Origin: Triticum aestivum
Lineage: Eukaryota > Streptophyta > Magnoliopsida > Poales > Poaceae
Direction of reading: 5' to 3'
DNA: 64,000 bases
NCBI RefSeq assembly: GCF_018294505.1
Contig: NC_057808.1
Span: 360,056,190-360,120,189, forward strand
The notes beneath the pieces were generated by a model. The model was not told the DNA's origin, ran no database searches, and saw only the letters and a list, made by a program, of their open reading frames with translations. This document shows, piece after piece, positions 31,751-43,450 of this stretch. Each line of letters starts with the position of its first letter. The stretch's first letter is position 1. A program made the translations under genes and the position numbers.

Positions 31751-32451
31751 TTAGATTACGTGGCGGCGGCGGGGGCGTCTCGCGGTGGGAAGCGGCTCCT
31801 CTGCCGTGCTCTGTGTGTCGTCGGGCCACTGACCGACGGCGACGGCGGCGTCTTGCGCCGTTGTTGGCGTACTCCTGGACATTGGCCTAGCTTCAAGGAA
31901 GGCCAAAATGTTCTGGACTTCGGAGCGAGTCAACTGGCGGGAGGAGGCGACTGGCGTTGGTGCAAGGAAGCGGTCGACGGCGGCCATCAATGCCGCCGAG
32001 GGGGGCACTGGCACCCGCGCGGGGACAGGCGCTGTCAACGGCGCGGCGGAGACATTCGTGTGCACGGGCACCGGCACGGGCGCGCACGTCAGTGCACGCG
32101 CAGGCGCATGCGCTGGCAGGTGCACGGGAACCGGCACGGGCGTGCGCGTCAGTGCACGCGCAGGCGCATGCGCTGGCAAGTGCACGGGTGTGTGAAAGTC
32201 GGCGGGGACCTCGTGGAACCCCGTGGGATCAAGCTCGGCGATAATGTGCGGCTCCCAGCCCATCAATGCCATGGGGATGGGCGCTGGTGCAGTCGGGGCG
32301 ACGGGAGCCGGAACGGGAGCGGGGAAAGGCGTGGCGTCTTCCCGCAAGGCCAGTTCAAGCTCGTCCCAAAGCGCCTTATGTTCTTAAGACTCCGGCTGGT
32401 GTGTTCCTCAGGAAACTGGAACACTAAGGGCAGACCATTGTGATGCGGCAT
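31751..32451 (-). pseudogene. Proline-rich gene remnant, unknown function
   Basis: The minus-strand frame starts MPHHNGLPLVFQFPEEHTS at 32451 and after ~30 residues must shift frame to continue as DELELALREDATPFPAP, so a small indel breaks it. A long Pro/Ala/Val-rich tract follows with two copies of a 60-bp unit (32059-32175), each encoding PVPVPVHLPAHAPARAL. It ends in a more ordinary segment (ALMAAVDRFLAPTPVASS, LTRSEVQNILAFLEARPM) and TRRPRRR-like basic tail. GC content is far above its surroundings. I do not recognise a family. Plus-strand frames here are shadows. Confidence 0.45.
32059..32175. repeat. Two tandem 60-bp GC-rich repeats
   Basis: Unit contains GTGCACGGGCACCGGCACGG and AGTGCACGCGCAGGCGCATG; the second copy starts at about 32119. 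In frame with the minus-strand proline-rich reading. Confidence 0.88.
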
Positions 32452-32459
32452 GGCGTACG

Positions 32460-33346
32460 TTTAGGTTAGGCTAGTTGGAGGTAGACGACAGGAGAATCGG
32501 AGAGGAAGAGAGAGGATTGTAGCGATACCGGGTAGTGCGGGGTTGATTTTAAACTGCGGCGCCGGCGACATTAAAAGTGGTAGCAGTTGGGACGACGGTG
32601 GGCGGCGGAGCCTGGTCAAAGGGCTCCCCTCCCGGTGAGCCTGCACAGCGGTCTGCTCGCACGCCTCCCGTCGACTCACACGCTTGCTCGGACGGCACCT
32701 GCCGATGAGAAGCGGGGACTCGTGGCGGCACGTAAACGCCCACGGTTTCAATAGTGAAAGCGTTCGCCTTAACGTGACAGGTCTTTGTTCCAAAATACCT
32801 TGGCTCTTCATTTGTGCAACTTGTCATAAGCAGCTTGTCTCAAATTGAAGAAAAAACTTACGAAGTAATATTTGTGCCATATCACGTGACCATGCTTAGT
32901 TTCAAGAATTTATGCTCACTTTTGGATTTTCTGAAATTTAAGATCCAGGATTCGAAACAATATCATAACCTGCATCATGCAATAAATTTTCATGCCGTAC
33001 ATCTGTCCTGTTGTATTTCTTAAGAAAGGATTTTGTCAAACATTTTGCTTAGTTAGACTTCAGACAAATTATACATGCAGAGTAAAAGGATAATCCCTCC
33101 GTACCAGTGCATTGCCTGATATATTAACTCAAGTACTAGGCATGAACAAACGGACTCAATTCTGTGCTCATCCTAGTGTAGTAGTAGTAGTACTAGGCAA
33201 TGCAGTTGACCGGTGACCTTGACGAGCGGCGACCGAGGGAATTGAACCGTGCTCGGCATGGTAGGTAACGTTGTCTAGTTACTAAAGCATCCCTCCGTTG
33301 TTCATCGGTAGTCATTATGGACCGGGGACATGAGGGGAATTTCCTA
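32460..33346. other. Spacer, no gene identified
   Basis: Mixed composition. A possible degenerate inverted structure at 33093-33205 (CCCTCCGTACCAGTGCATTG against TACTAGGCAATGCA) could be a decayed MITE, but the ends do not match cleanly. Confidence 0.4.
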
Positions 33347-33880
33347 GGGCTGGAATTCTGGCCGCCAGATATTTCGACTTGAAACACCGAGGCTCGACTA
33401 GTTGGGGTTGCCTAATGTGCGTACCACACACGCCACCGAAGGACACGAGCCCGGTTTTTTTTAGGATCAACACGAGCCAAGGTCTGGCTGGTACGCCGTT
33501 GGGTCCTACCATTCGAGAATATGAAAGGAACCTTTTAAATTGCCGAACAAATCTATGTGTATTACAATACCCGTATTTTCCTTGCAAATACTAATCTCAA
33601 CGTGGTAGTTGATTTATGACGAGTTGTTGAATTAGAGTGAGTTTGTGATATAGTGATCTCAACGTGGATTTCACATTTCATGGTATCCCTAGTAAGGTTC
33701 CAATGCAAATTCAAATATAAAAGATGAACAATATGGAGGTGAGAAAACTTTGTATGTATCAAACATATGACCACACACACACACACACAGAGACACACAC
33801 GCACGAACACAACAACAATCCAATAAGTATAGTGCATCTATTTTTCCAAACCATGCATGTATGACACGAATTCAAAAATA

Positions 33881-34040
33881 CTCCTTCTATTCCTAAATAT
33901 TAGTCTTTTAGAGAGTTCAACAAGTGACTACATACGGAGCAAAATGAGTGAATCTAGACTCTAAAATATGTCTATATACATCGGTATGTGCCAATCCATT
34001 TGAAGCCTCTAAAAAGACTAATATTTAGGAATTAAGGGAG
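33881..34040. mobile_element. Stowaway MITE (160 bp)
   Basis: TA, then CTCCTTCTATTCCTAAATAT, ending AATATTTAGGAATTAAGGGAG followed by TA. The inverted AGTCTTTTAGAG / CTCTAAAAAGACT arms extend about 35 bases. Confidence 0.85.
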
Positions 34041-34199
34041 TAAAATGTAAGACATCCATGGTCCTCAGTTCAATATTTAAAATGAACATGAAACTGAAAC
34101 ATGAATATTAAGTCTAGTACTACAGTACATGCAAATGTTGTGTTTAGGCGGAGCTATGATTGTCGGGGGTCAACCCCTCGACCTTAGATAAAATTGTGT

Positions 34200-35300
34200 A
34201 GCTCTGTTTAGGGTTGTTTAGATTATATTTGTCCCCACCCTCCCAACCACCGATTGGATGTGCACCCCCACCCCTCCTCCCCGGGAGAATATCATGTGCC
34301 CCCATACCTTAGATGCTATATGCCGATACGAGTTGCTTGGAGCTTGTAGATCTGAGATATAGCAGCTCACATGATGTGTCTTAATATTTTTGCAGGAAAC
34401 CTTGATGAGTTTGAGAATTGCACACAATTTGTACAAAAACTACTTAGATGCCCTTTGATCCCATATCCAACGAACTCGAAGCGCGTATCATCATAGCATC
34501 TAAGATGAAGGAGGACATCATATTCTCCTGTATGTAAGAATATCATGTGCTACCACACCTTAGATGCTTTGGTGATACAAGCTCTTCGGAGGCGTTGGAC
34601 TTGTGACCCAACACCTCCTCGGTGGTTCGAATGGTTTTGTGCAGAAAAGCCCCAAAAGAGTTCGGCCACTGCTTACAAGCACAAAGACTGCTCAGATGCC
34701 ATTGGATCTCAGATCAAACGACCTCCAAGCTCGTATCACCGTAGCATCCAAGCTGCGATAGCAACTTATGTTTTCTCGCACGGGAGAGTATGAGGTGCTC
34801 CCGCACCGTAGATTCTATGGTGATACGAGTTCACTGAGATCTAACCGCCCACAGTAGGAGGTTTGAATGTTTTTGCAATATACGACTGATAGAGTTTGGG
34901 AAATGCGCAGAAAGTACAAGTACTACGCATGTGCCATCTGATCACTGATCATACGACCTAGATGCTCATATCACCGTAGCGGGTAATTAAGCTAGGGGGA
35001 GCACCTAATATGAGCACCGGGGAGCCATTGGATCGAAGATGCAGCGGCACACACGAGGCCTGAATGTTTTATTTGCAAAAAAACCTTTGGAGAGTTTGGA
35101 AATTGCGCATAATTACAAAGACTACTCCCAAGCCATTGGATCTCACTTCCAACGGTGTAAAAAGTCGTATCACCATAGTATCTAAGCTGCGGGGTGGATG
35201 TGATATTCTATGCCGCTGTCATTTTTGTTCGTAAACTTGCAAAATACGTGTAACTCGTGCCGTTACTTGTCTAACCGCGCAAAGTGTTTGTTCAAAAAAA
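34200..35300. repeat. Four loose repeats around the phrase GATACGAG...CATC(T)AAG
   Basis: The motifs TAGATGCTATGG/TTTGGTGATACGAG(TT), AGAGTTTGG/TCGG..A.TGC.CA, CAGATGCCATTGGATC and CGTATCACCGTAGCAT recur around 34310, 34555, 34800 and 35040, spaced about 245 bases. No coding sense. Confidence 0.6.
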
Positions 35301-35978
35301 CCATCCTACACTGAAATATCGGAACAACACACGGGGGTCCCACTTGTCATTAATCAAATTTGGACCTCAAACAAACAAATCTGAAAGACGAGATTCGAAC
35401 TGGCAACCTGGACTACAAAGTGTAAGTCGATAGCCTGAAAAAACGAACGGTTGTTGGCTTTGTCCCATAACTTGATTTTATACAGTACTTGTGTTGAGTA
35501 GAGTAGAGGGAGTGCCTCGTCAACACGTGCATGACCGTTGTCTCACTTACTGGTGGGTCCCAGGTCGGTGATCTCAATCTCTCTTCTCTCCATCGTCTAA
35601 CCTTTGTACGGGCACACACGAAGAGCGGCGCTAGCTTGCCGTGGTGTTATTACAACTAAAAAAAAGCTTGGAAAATAGAAGAATCGCCTAGAACAAGAGA
35701 CGTTGTGGCTGGTCGAGACAGAGCTAACCACATCAATCCTCCGTGCCACGTTTGCATGATGAAGCTGTGTGGCTAGTGGGGTGTTTTCGACCGACTGGCT
35801 GGGTCCCGAGGTCGAACCATAGGTACTACGTCTGATACTGTATATTTTTACACGCACATTTTTCCTCCGTGCCGAGACGTGGCACACCCTACTGCGCGGT
35901 TTCGGGGTCCTCCCGGGTGGTGCACGCATATATTCTTCCTGACGTGGGACGCCCTACTGCGAGTTTTCTGGGTCCTCC

Positions 35979-36045
35979 TCGGTCGTAGCGCCGAAGCAAG
36001 TAAATGAGTCGTCAAATCACGAAAGACCACCTTTCCCGCCGAGTA
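35979..36045 (+). promoter_or_regulatory. Shared upstream module, copy 1
   Basis: GGTCGTAGCGCCGAAGCAAG followed by AATGAGTCGTCAAATCACGA and CCACCTTTCCCGCC. Strongly resembles 50162-50220 and 46697-46760. Lies ~420 bases before the ATG at 36463. Confidence 0.65.
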
Positions 36046-36462
36046 CATCGGTGAAGCACGGTGGCTAGCTAGTTGGGCTAGTTCGACCGATTAGCTAGGC
36101 CGCCGCCACATTTGTTTTTTCACCCCTTTTTTTATCTACTTGCCGGCAGGTAAATTTAGATATCCACCGCGGCGTTGCTCTGGTGTTTGGGTGCGGCAGG
36201 ATTTTTAATTTTTTGATTGACGGGAGCAGGCGCGACAGGATTTTTAATTTTTTGATTGACGGGAGCAGGCGCGGCAGCAATTAGTCACGATGACTCCGCC
36301 TGTAAAAACCCACTGTTCCCTGATGTGAGAAGTCGTCGACTGGTGTTTTACCGTGGTGAAAACCAAAAGATTCCCCGCTCCCTCTGCCTTCCCGTAGATT
36401 GCATTGCCTTTCAGCCATTTCGCCCCCTTTGCTTCCTCTCCCCATCGCTTCTACCTGGTGCC

Positions 36463-36613
36463 ATGATGGCGCAGCAGATCACGGAGTCCGAGGTGAGGCG
36501 CCTGACACAGGAGCTCCATGTCAAGGATGCGGAGCTCAGGGCCAAGGACGTGGAGCTCCGTGAGCTCAAGGAGGAGAGGAGTGCCATGCTCCTCCGTTAT
36601 GTGCGGGAGTTCA
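36463..36613 (+). pseudogene. Intronless coiled-coil gene, 5' part, cut by Angela-2
   Basis: Encodes MMAQQITESEVRRLTQELH, then heptads with paired AELRAKDVELRELKE. The reading stops at the Angela-2 insertion after VREF. Skipping Angela-2 and one copy of the GTTCA duplication resumes the same frame at 45387. A 5' leader with CT-rich sequence precedes the ATG, which follows CTGGTGCC. The gene before disruption would encode 234 residues. No family recognised; the sequence predicts a long parallel coiled coil at the N-terminal half. Confidence 0.65.
36609..36613. other. Target-site duplication of Angela-2, left copy
   Basis: GTTCA, matched by GTTCA at 45382-45386. Confidence 0.93.
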
Positions 36614-38344
36614 TGTTGGGGAAAGTAGTAATTTCAAAATTTCCTACGCACACGCAAGATCATGGTGATGCATAGCAACGAGAGGGGAGAGTGTTGTCCA
36701 CGTACCCTCGTAGACCGAAAGCGGAAGCGTTAACACAACGCGGTTGATGTAGTCGTACGTCTTCACGATCCGACCGATCAAGTACCGAACGTACGGCACC
36801 TCCGAGTTCAGCACACGTTCAGCTCGATGACGTCCCTCGAACTCCGATCCAGCCGAGTGTTGAGGGAGAGTTTCGTCAGCACGACGGCGTGGTGACGATG
36901 ATGATGTTCTACCGACGCAGGGCTTCGCCTAAGCAACGCTACGATATTACCGAGGTGTAATATGGTGGAGGGGGGCACCGCACACGGCTAAGAGATCAAT
37001 AGATCAATTATTGTGTCCATGGGGTGCCCCCCTGCCCCCATATATAAAGGAGCAAGGGGGAGGCCGACCGGCCCTTGTTGGCGCGCCAGGAGGAGGAGTC
37101 CTCCTCCTAGTAGGAGTAGGACTCCCCTCTTTCCTACTCCTACTAGGAGGGGGAAAGGAAGGGGGAGAGGGAGAAGGCAAGGGGGGCGCCGCCCCCCCTC
37201 TCCTAGTCCAATTCGGACCAGAGGGGGAGGGGGCGCGCGGCCCCTCCTGGCTGCCCCTCTCTCTCTCCACTAAGGCCCATAAGGCCCATTACTTCTCCCG
37301 GGGGGGTTCCGGTAACCCTCCGGCACTCCGGTTTTCTCCGAAATCACCCGGAACACTTCCGGTGTCCGAATATAGTCGTCCAATATATCAATCTTTATGT
37401 CTCGACCATTTCGAGACTCCTCGTCATGTCCGTGATCACATCCGGGACTCCGAACAACCTTCGGTACATCAAAACATATAAACTCATATATAACTGTCAT
37501 CGTAACGTTAAGCGTGCGGACCCTACGGGTTCGAGAACTATGTAGACATGACCGAGACACGTCTCCGGTCAATAACCAATAGAGGAACCTAGATGCTCAT
37601 ATTGGCTCCCACATATTCTACGAAGATCTTTATCGATCAGACCGCATAACAACATACGTCGTTCCCTTTGTCATCGGTATGTTACTTGCCCGAGATTCGA
37701 TCGCCGGTATCTCAATACCTAGTTCAATCTCGTTACCGGCAAGTCTCTTTACTCGTTCCGTAATACATCATCTTGCAACAAACTCTTTAGTTGCAATGCT
37801 TGCAAGGCTTAAGTGATGTGCATTACCGAGAGGGCCCAGAGATACCTCTCCGACAATCGGAGTGACAAATCCTAATATCGAAATACGCCAACCCAACAAG
37901 TACCTTCGGAACACCTGTAGAGCACCTTTATAATCACCCAGTTACGTTGTGACGTTTGGTAGCACAAAAGTGTTCCTCCGGTAAACGGGAGTTGCATAAT
38001 CTCATAGTCATAGGAACATGTATAAGTCATGAAGAAATTAATAGCAACATATTAAACGATCGAGTGCTAAGCTAACGGAATGGGTCAAGTCAATCACATC
38101 ATTCTCCTAATGATGTGATCCCGTTAATCAAATGACAACTCATGTCTATGGCTAGGAAACATAACCATCTTTGATCAACGAGCTAGTCAAGTAGAGGCAT
38201 ACTAGTGACACTCTGTTTGTCTATGTATTCACGCATGTATCATGTTTCCGGTTAATACAATTCTAGCATGAATAATAAACATTTATCATGATATAAGGAA
38301 ATAAATAATAACTTTATTATTGCCTCTAGGGCATATTTCCTTCA
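36614..38344 (-). repeat. Angela-2 3' LTR (1731 bp)
   Basis: On the minus strand it starts TGAAGGAAATATGCCC at 38344 and ends CCCCAACA at 36614. The segment GTCGGAGAGGTATCTCTGGG within it documents the uninterrupted version of the site where the CACTA element entered Angela-1. Confidence 0.93.
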
Positions 38345-38371
38345 GTCTCCCACTTGCACTAGAGTCAATAA

Positions 38372-38520
38372 TCTAGTTCACATCGCCATGTGATTTAACA
38401 TCAATAGTTCACATCACCATGTGATTAACACCCATAGTTCACATCGTCATGTGACCAACACCCAAAGGGTTTACTAGAGTCAATAATCTAGTTCACATCG
38501 CTATGTGATCAACACCCAAA
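38372..38520. repeat. About four tandem ~31-bp repeats near the polypurine tract
   Basis: Unit AGTTCACATCGYCATGTGAT plus TAACACCCA; copies at about 38374, 38406, 38436 and 38489, the last separated by a second copy of ACTAGAGTCAATAATCT. Absent from Angela-1 at the same place. Confidence 0.85.
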
Positions 38521-39002
38521 GAGTACTAAGGTGTGATTATGTTTTGCTTGTGAGATAATTTTAGTCAACGGGTCTGTCACATTCAGATCCGTAAGTATTT
38601 TGCAAATTTCTATGTCTACAATGCACTGCACGGAGCTACTCTAGCTAATTGCTCCCACTTTCAATATGTATCTAGACCGAGACTTAGAGTCATCTAGATT
38701 AGTGTCAAAACTTGCATCGACGTAACCCTTTACGACGAACCTTTTGTCACTTCCATAATCGAGAAACATATCCTTATTCGAGTAAGGATAATTTTGACCG
38801 CTGTCCAGTGATCTACTCCTAGATCACTATTGTACTCCCTTGCCAAAATCAGTGTAGGGTATACAATAGATCTGGTGCACAGCATGGCATACTTTATAGA
38901 ACCTATGGCCGAGGCATAGGGAATGACTTCCATTCTTTTTCTATCTTCAGCCGTGGTCGGGCTTTGAGTCTTACTCAATTTCACACCTTGTAACACAGGC
39001 AA
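38521..39002 (-). pseudogene. Angela-2 RNase H remnant with internal deletion
   Basis: Reads MPVLQGVKLSKTQSPTTAED through VDHWTAVKIIL, then a YVDASFDTN-type block, but the central RNase H region with the SWCSSKQ/CEAEY motifs of Angela-1 is missing and the sequence jumps to DIEICKIL and a DLNVTDPLTK-like end. The enzyme cannot be active. Confidence 0.8.
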
Positions 39003-40360
39003 GAAACTCTTTCTTTGACTGTTCCATATTGAACCGCTTCAAAATCTTGTTAAGGTATGTACTCATTGAAAAAACTTATCAAGCGTCTTGATCTATCTCT
39101 ATAGATCTTGATGCTCAATATGTAAGCAGCTTCACCGAGGTCTTTCTTTGAAAAAACTCCTTTCAAACACTCCTTTATGCTTTGCAGAATAATTCTACAT
39201 TATTTCCGATCAACAATATGTCATTCACATATACTTATCAGAAATGTTGTAGTGCTCCCACTCACTTTCTTGTAAATACAGGTTTCACCGCAAGTCTGTA
39301 TAAAACTATACGCTTTGATCAACTTATCAAAGCGTATATTCCAACTCCGAGATGCTTGCACCAGTCCATAGATGGATCGCTAGAGTTTGCATATTTTGTT
39401 AGCACCTTTAGGATTGAAAAAACCTTCTGGTTGCATCATATACAACTCTTCTTTAATGAATCCATTAAGGAATGCAGTTTTGTTTATCCATTTGCCAGAT
39501 TTCATAGAATGCAGCAATTGCTAACATGATTCAGACGGACTTAAGCATCGTTGCGAGTGAGAAAATCTCATCGTATTCAACACTTTGAACTTTGTCAAAA
39601 ACCTTTTTCCGACAAGTCTAGCTTTGTAGATAGTAACACTACTATCAACGTCTGTCTTCCTCGTGAAGATCCATTTATTTTTTATGGCTCGCCGATCATT
39701 GGGCAAGTCAATCAAAGTCCATACTTTGTTCTCATACATGGATCCTATCTCAGATTTCATGGCCTCAAGCCATTTGGCGGAATCTGGGCTCACCATCGCT
39801 TCTTCATAGTTCGTAGGTTCGTCATGGTCTAGTAACATAACCTCCAGAACAGGATTACCGTACCACTCTGGTGCGGATCTTAATCTGGTTGACCTACGAG
39901 GTTCAGTAATAACTTGATCTGAAGTTTCATGATCATTATCATTAACTTCCTCACTAATTGGTATAGTCGTCACAGGAACCGTTTTCTGTGATAAACTACT
40001 TTCCAATAAGGGAGCAGGTACAGTTACCTCATCAAGTTCTACTTTCCTCCCACTCACTTCTTTCGAGAGAAACTCCTTCTCTAGAAAGGATCCATTCTTA
40101 GCAACGAATATCTTGCCTTCGGATCTGTGATAGAAGGTGTACCCAACTGTCTCCTTTGGGTATCCTATGAAGACACATTTCTCCGATTTGGGTTTGAGCT
40201 TATCAGGATGAAACTTTTTCTTTATAAGCATTGCAACCCCAAACTTTAAGAAACGACAACTTTGGTTTCTTGCCAAACCACAGTTCATACGGTGTCGTCT
40301 CAACGGATTTAGATGGTGCCCTTTTACGTGAATGCAGCTGTCTCTAATGCATAACCCCAA
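39003..40360 (-). pseudogene. Angela-2 integrase C-terminus and reverse transcriptase
   Basis: ORF 40360-39521 holds PKSEKCVFIGYPKETVGYTF, the EPRRSTRLRSAPEWYG linker and the RT start (VSPDSAKWLEAMKSEIG, NKWIFTRKTDVD). Beyond 39521 the RT continues in shifting frames: the catalytic block near 39220 reads YVNDILLIGN in one frame, with the first Asp changed to Asn and a frameshift before it. Confidence 0.85.
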
Positions 40361-40441
40361 AACTATAGTGGTAAATCGGTAAGAAACATCATAGATTGCA
40401 CTATATCCAATAAAGTACGGTTATGACGTTCGGACACACCA

Positions 40442-41095
40442 TTATGCTGTGGTGTTCCAGGTGGCACGAATTTGTGAAACTATTCCACATTGTTTTAATT
40501 GAAGACCAAAATAGTAACTCAAATATTTGTCTCTGCGATCAGATCGTAGAAACCTTATTTTCTTGTCACGATGATTTTCCACTTCACTCTGAAATTCTTT
40601 GAACTTTTCAAATGCTTCAGACTTATGTTTCATCAAGTAGATATACCCATATCTGCTCAAATCATCTGTGAAGGTCAGAAAATAACGATACTTGCCACGA
40701 GCCTTAACACTCATCGGACCGCATACATCAGTATGTATTATTTCCAATAAGTCAGTTGCTCGCTCCATTGTTCCGGAGAACGGAGTCTTAGTCATCTTTC
40801 CCATGAGGCATGGTTCGCAAGCATCAAGTGATTCATAATCAAGTGATTCCAAAAGTCCATCAGCATGGAGTTTCTTCATGCGCTTTACACCAATATGACC
40901 TAAACGGAAGTTCCACAAATAAGTTGCACTATCATTATTAACTTTGCATCTTTTGGCTTCAATATTATGAATATGTGTATCACAATGATCGAGATCCAAC
41001 GAACCATTTTCATTGGGTGTGTAACCATATAAGGTTTTATTCATGTAAACAGAACAACAATTATTCTCTAACTTAAATGAATAACCGTATTGCAA
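40442..41095 (-). pseudogene. Angela-2 integrase zinc-binding region and core
   Basis: Contains HIGVKRMKKLHADGLLESLD, CEPCLMGKMTKTPF and HTDVCGPMSVKARG, so the first catalytic Asp lost in Angela-1 is kept here. The core continues to LKQCGIVSQ and breaks before the catalytic Glu. Confidence 0.88.
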
Positions 41096-41285
41096 TAAAC
41101 ATGATCAAATCATATTCATGCTCAACGCAAACACCAAATAACACTTATTTAGGTTCAACACTAATCCCAAAAGTTATATGGATTGTGCGATGATGATCAC
41201 ATCAATCTTGGAACCACTTCCAATACACATCGTCACTTCATCCTTAACTAGTTTCTGTTCATTATGCAACTCCCGTTTCGAGTTA

Positions 41286-42198
41286 CTACTCTTTAGCAAC
41301 TGAACCAGTATCAAATACCGAGGGGTTGCTACAGACACTAGTAAAATACACATCAATAATATGTATATCAAATATACCTTTGTTCACTTTGCCATCCTTC
41401 TTTTCCACCAAATACTTGGGGCAGTTCCGCTTCCAGTGACCAGTCCCTTTGCAGTAGAAGCACTTAGTCTCAGGCTTAGGTCCAGACTTGGGCTTCTTCA
41501 CTTGAGCAGCAACTTGCTTGCTGTTCTTCAAGAAGTTCCCCTTCTATCCCTTCGCCCTTTTTCTTGAAAGTAGTGGTCTTGTTAACCATCAACACTTGAT
41601 GCTCTTTCTTGATTTCTACCTTCGTCAATTTCAGCATCGCGAAGAGCTCGGGAATTACTTTCGTCATCCCTTGCATACTATAGTTCATCACGAAGTTCTA
41701 CTAACTTGGTGATGGTGACTAGAGAATTCTGCCAATCACTATCTTATCTGGAAGATTAACTCCCACTTGATTCAAGCGACTGTAGTACCCAGACAATCTG
41801 AGCACATGCTTATTGCTTGAGCTATTCTCCTCCATCTTTTAGCTATAGAACTTGTTGTAGACTTCATATCTCTCAACTCGGGTATTTGCTTGAAATATTA
41901 ACTTCAACTCCTGGAACATCTCATATGGTCCATGACGTTAAAAACGTCTTTGAAGTCCCGATTCTAAGCCGTTAAGCATGGTGCACTAAACTATCAAGTA
42001 GTCATCATATTGAGCAAGCCAAACGTTCATAACGTCTGCATCTGCTCCTGCAATAGGTCTGTCACCTAGCAGTGCATCAAGGACATAATTCTTCTGTGCA
42101 ACAATGAGGATAATCCTCAAATCACGGATCCATTCCGCATCTTTGCTACTAACATATTTCAACATAATTTTCTCTAGGAACATATCAAAAATAAACAC
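41286..42198 (-). pseudogene. gag: Angela-2 gag with CCHC zinc knuckle and protease start
   Basis: 42198-41986 encodes a gag piece (NYVLDALLGDRPIAGADAD). 41691-41476 is the basic C-terminal part in another frame. 41531-41286 holds the zinc knuckle CFYCKGTGHWKRNC and then SVFDTGSVA, the protease active site. Several frameshifts separate the parts. The knuckle's Cys-Cys-His-Cys residues are intact. Confidence 0.85.
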
Positions 42199-43433
42199 AG
42201 GGAAGCAACAACGCGAGCTATTGATCTACAACATAATTTGCAAAAATACTATCAAGACTAAGTTCATGATAAATTTAAGTTCAATTAATCATATTACTTA
42301 AGAATTCCCACTTAGATAGACATCCCTCTAATCCTCTAAGTGATCACGTGATCCATATCAACTAAACCATGTCCGATTATCACGTGAGATGGAGTAGTTT
42401 CAACGGTGAACATCACTATGTTGATCATATCTACTATATGATTCACGCTCGACCTTTCGGTCTCCGTGTTCTGAGGCCATATCTGTTATATGCTAGGCTC
42501 TTCAAGTTTAACCTGAGTATTCCGCGTGTGCAACTGTTTTGCACCCGTTGTATTTGAACGTAGAGCCTATCACACCCGATCATCACGTGGTGTCTCAGCA
42601 CGAAGAACTTTCGCAACGGTGCATACTCAGGGAGAACACTTATACTTTGATAATTTAGTGAGGGGTCATCTTATAATGCTACCGTCAATCAAAGCAAGAT
42701 AAGATGCATAAAAGATAAACATCACATGCAATCAATATAATGATGTGATATGGCCATCATCATCTTGTGCTTGTGATCTCCATCTCCGAAGCACCGTCAT
42801 GATCACCATCGTCACCGGCGCGACACCTTGATCTCCATCGTAGCATCGTTGTCGTCTCGCCAATCTTATGCTTCTACGACTATCGCTACCGCTTAGTGAT
42901 AAAGTAAAGCATTACAGGGCGATTGCATTGCATAAAATAAAGCGACAACCATATGACTCCTGCCAGTTGCCGATAACTCGGTTACAAAACATGATCATCT
43001 CATACAATAAAATTTAGCATCATGTCTTGACCATATCACATCACAACATGCCCTGCAAAAACAAGTTAGACGTCCTCTACTTTGTTGTTGCAAGTTTTAC
43101 GTGGCTGCTATGGGCTTAGCAAGAACCATTCTCACCTACGCATCAAAACCACAACGACAGTTTGTCAAGTTGGTGCTGTTTTAACTTTCACAAGGACCGG
43201 GCGTAGCCACACTCGGTTCAACTAAAGTTGGAGAAAATGACACCCGCCAGCCACCTATGTGCAAAGCACGTCGGTAGAACCAGTCTCGCGTAAGCATACG
43301 CGTAATGTCGGTCCAGGCTGCTTCATCCAACAATACCGCCGAACCAAAGTATGACATGTTGGTAAGCAGTATGACTTATATCGCCCACAACTCACTTGTG
43401 TTCTACTCGTGCATATGACATCTACGCATAAAA
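42199..43433 (-). other. Angela-2 5' leader and gag start, degenerate
   Basis: Region between the primer-binding site and the first readable gag block. No open frame. Probably the untranslated leader plus decayed gag start. Confidence 0.55.
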
Positions 43434-43449
43434 CCAGGCTCGGATGCCA
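43434..43449 (-). other. Primer-binding site of Angela-2
   Basis: The minus strand reads TGGCATCCGAGCCTGG next to the LTR, close to the initiator-methionine tRNA complement TGGTATCAGAGC used by Copia elements, with two differences. Confidence 0.78.
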
Positions 43450-43450
43450 C

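Larger units (their letters stand above)
33347..35562. repeat. Diverged segmental duplication, copy 2
   Basis: Collinear with 28709-31241 (six anchors). It carries its own MITE (33881-34040) and an (AC)n run at 33770-33808 that copy 1 lacks, so the duplication predates these. Confidence 0.75.

Noticed and set aside
31697..32443. 248-residue plus frame
   Set aside because: Arg/Gly/His/Cys-rich shadow of the minus-strand proline-rich reading, with the same 60-bp repeat.
37011..37481. 156-residue Gly-rich frame in the Angela-2 LTR
   Set aside because: Non-coding LTR sequence; the same stretch occurs in Angela-1 with different frames.
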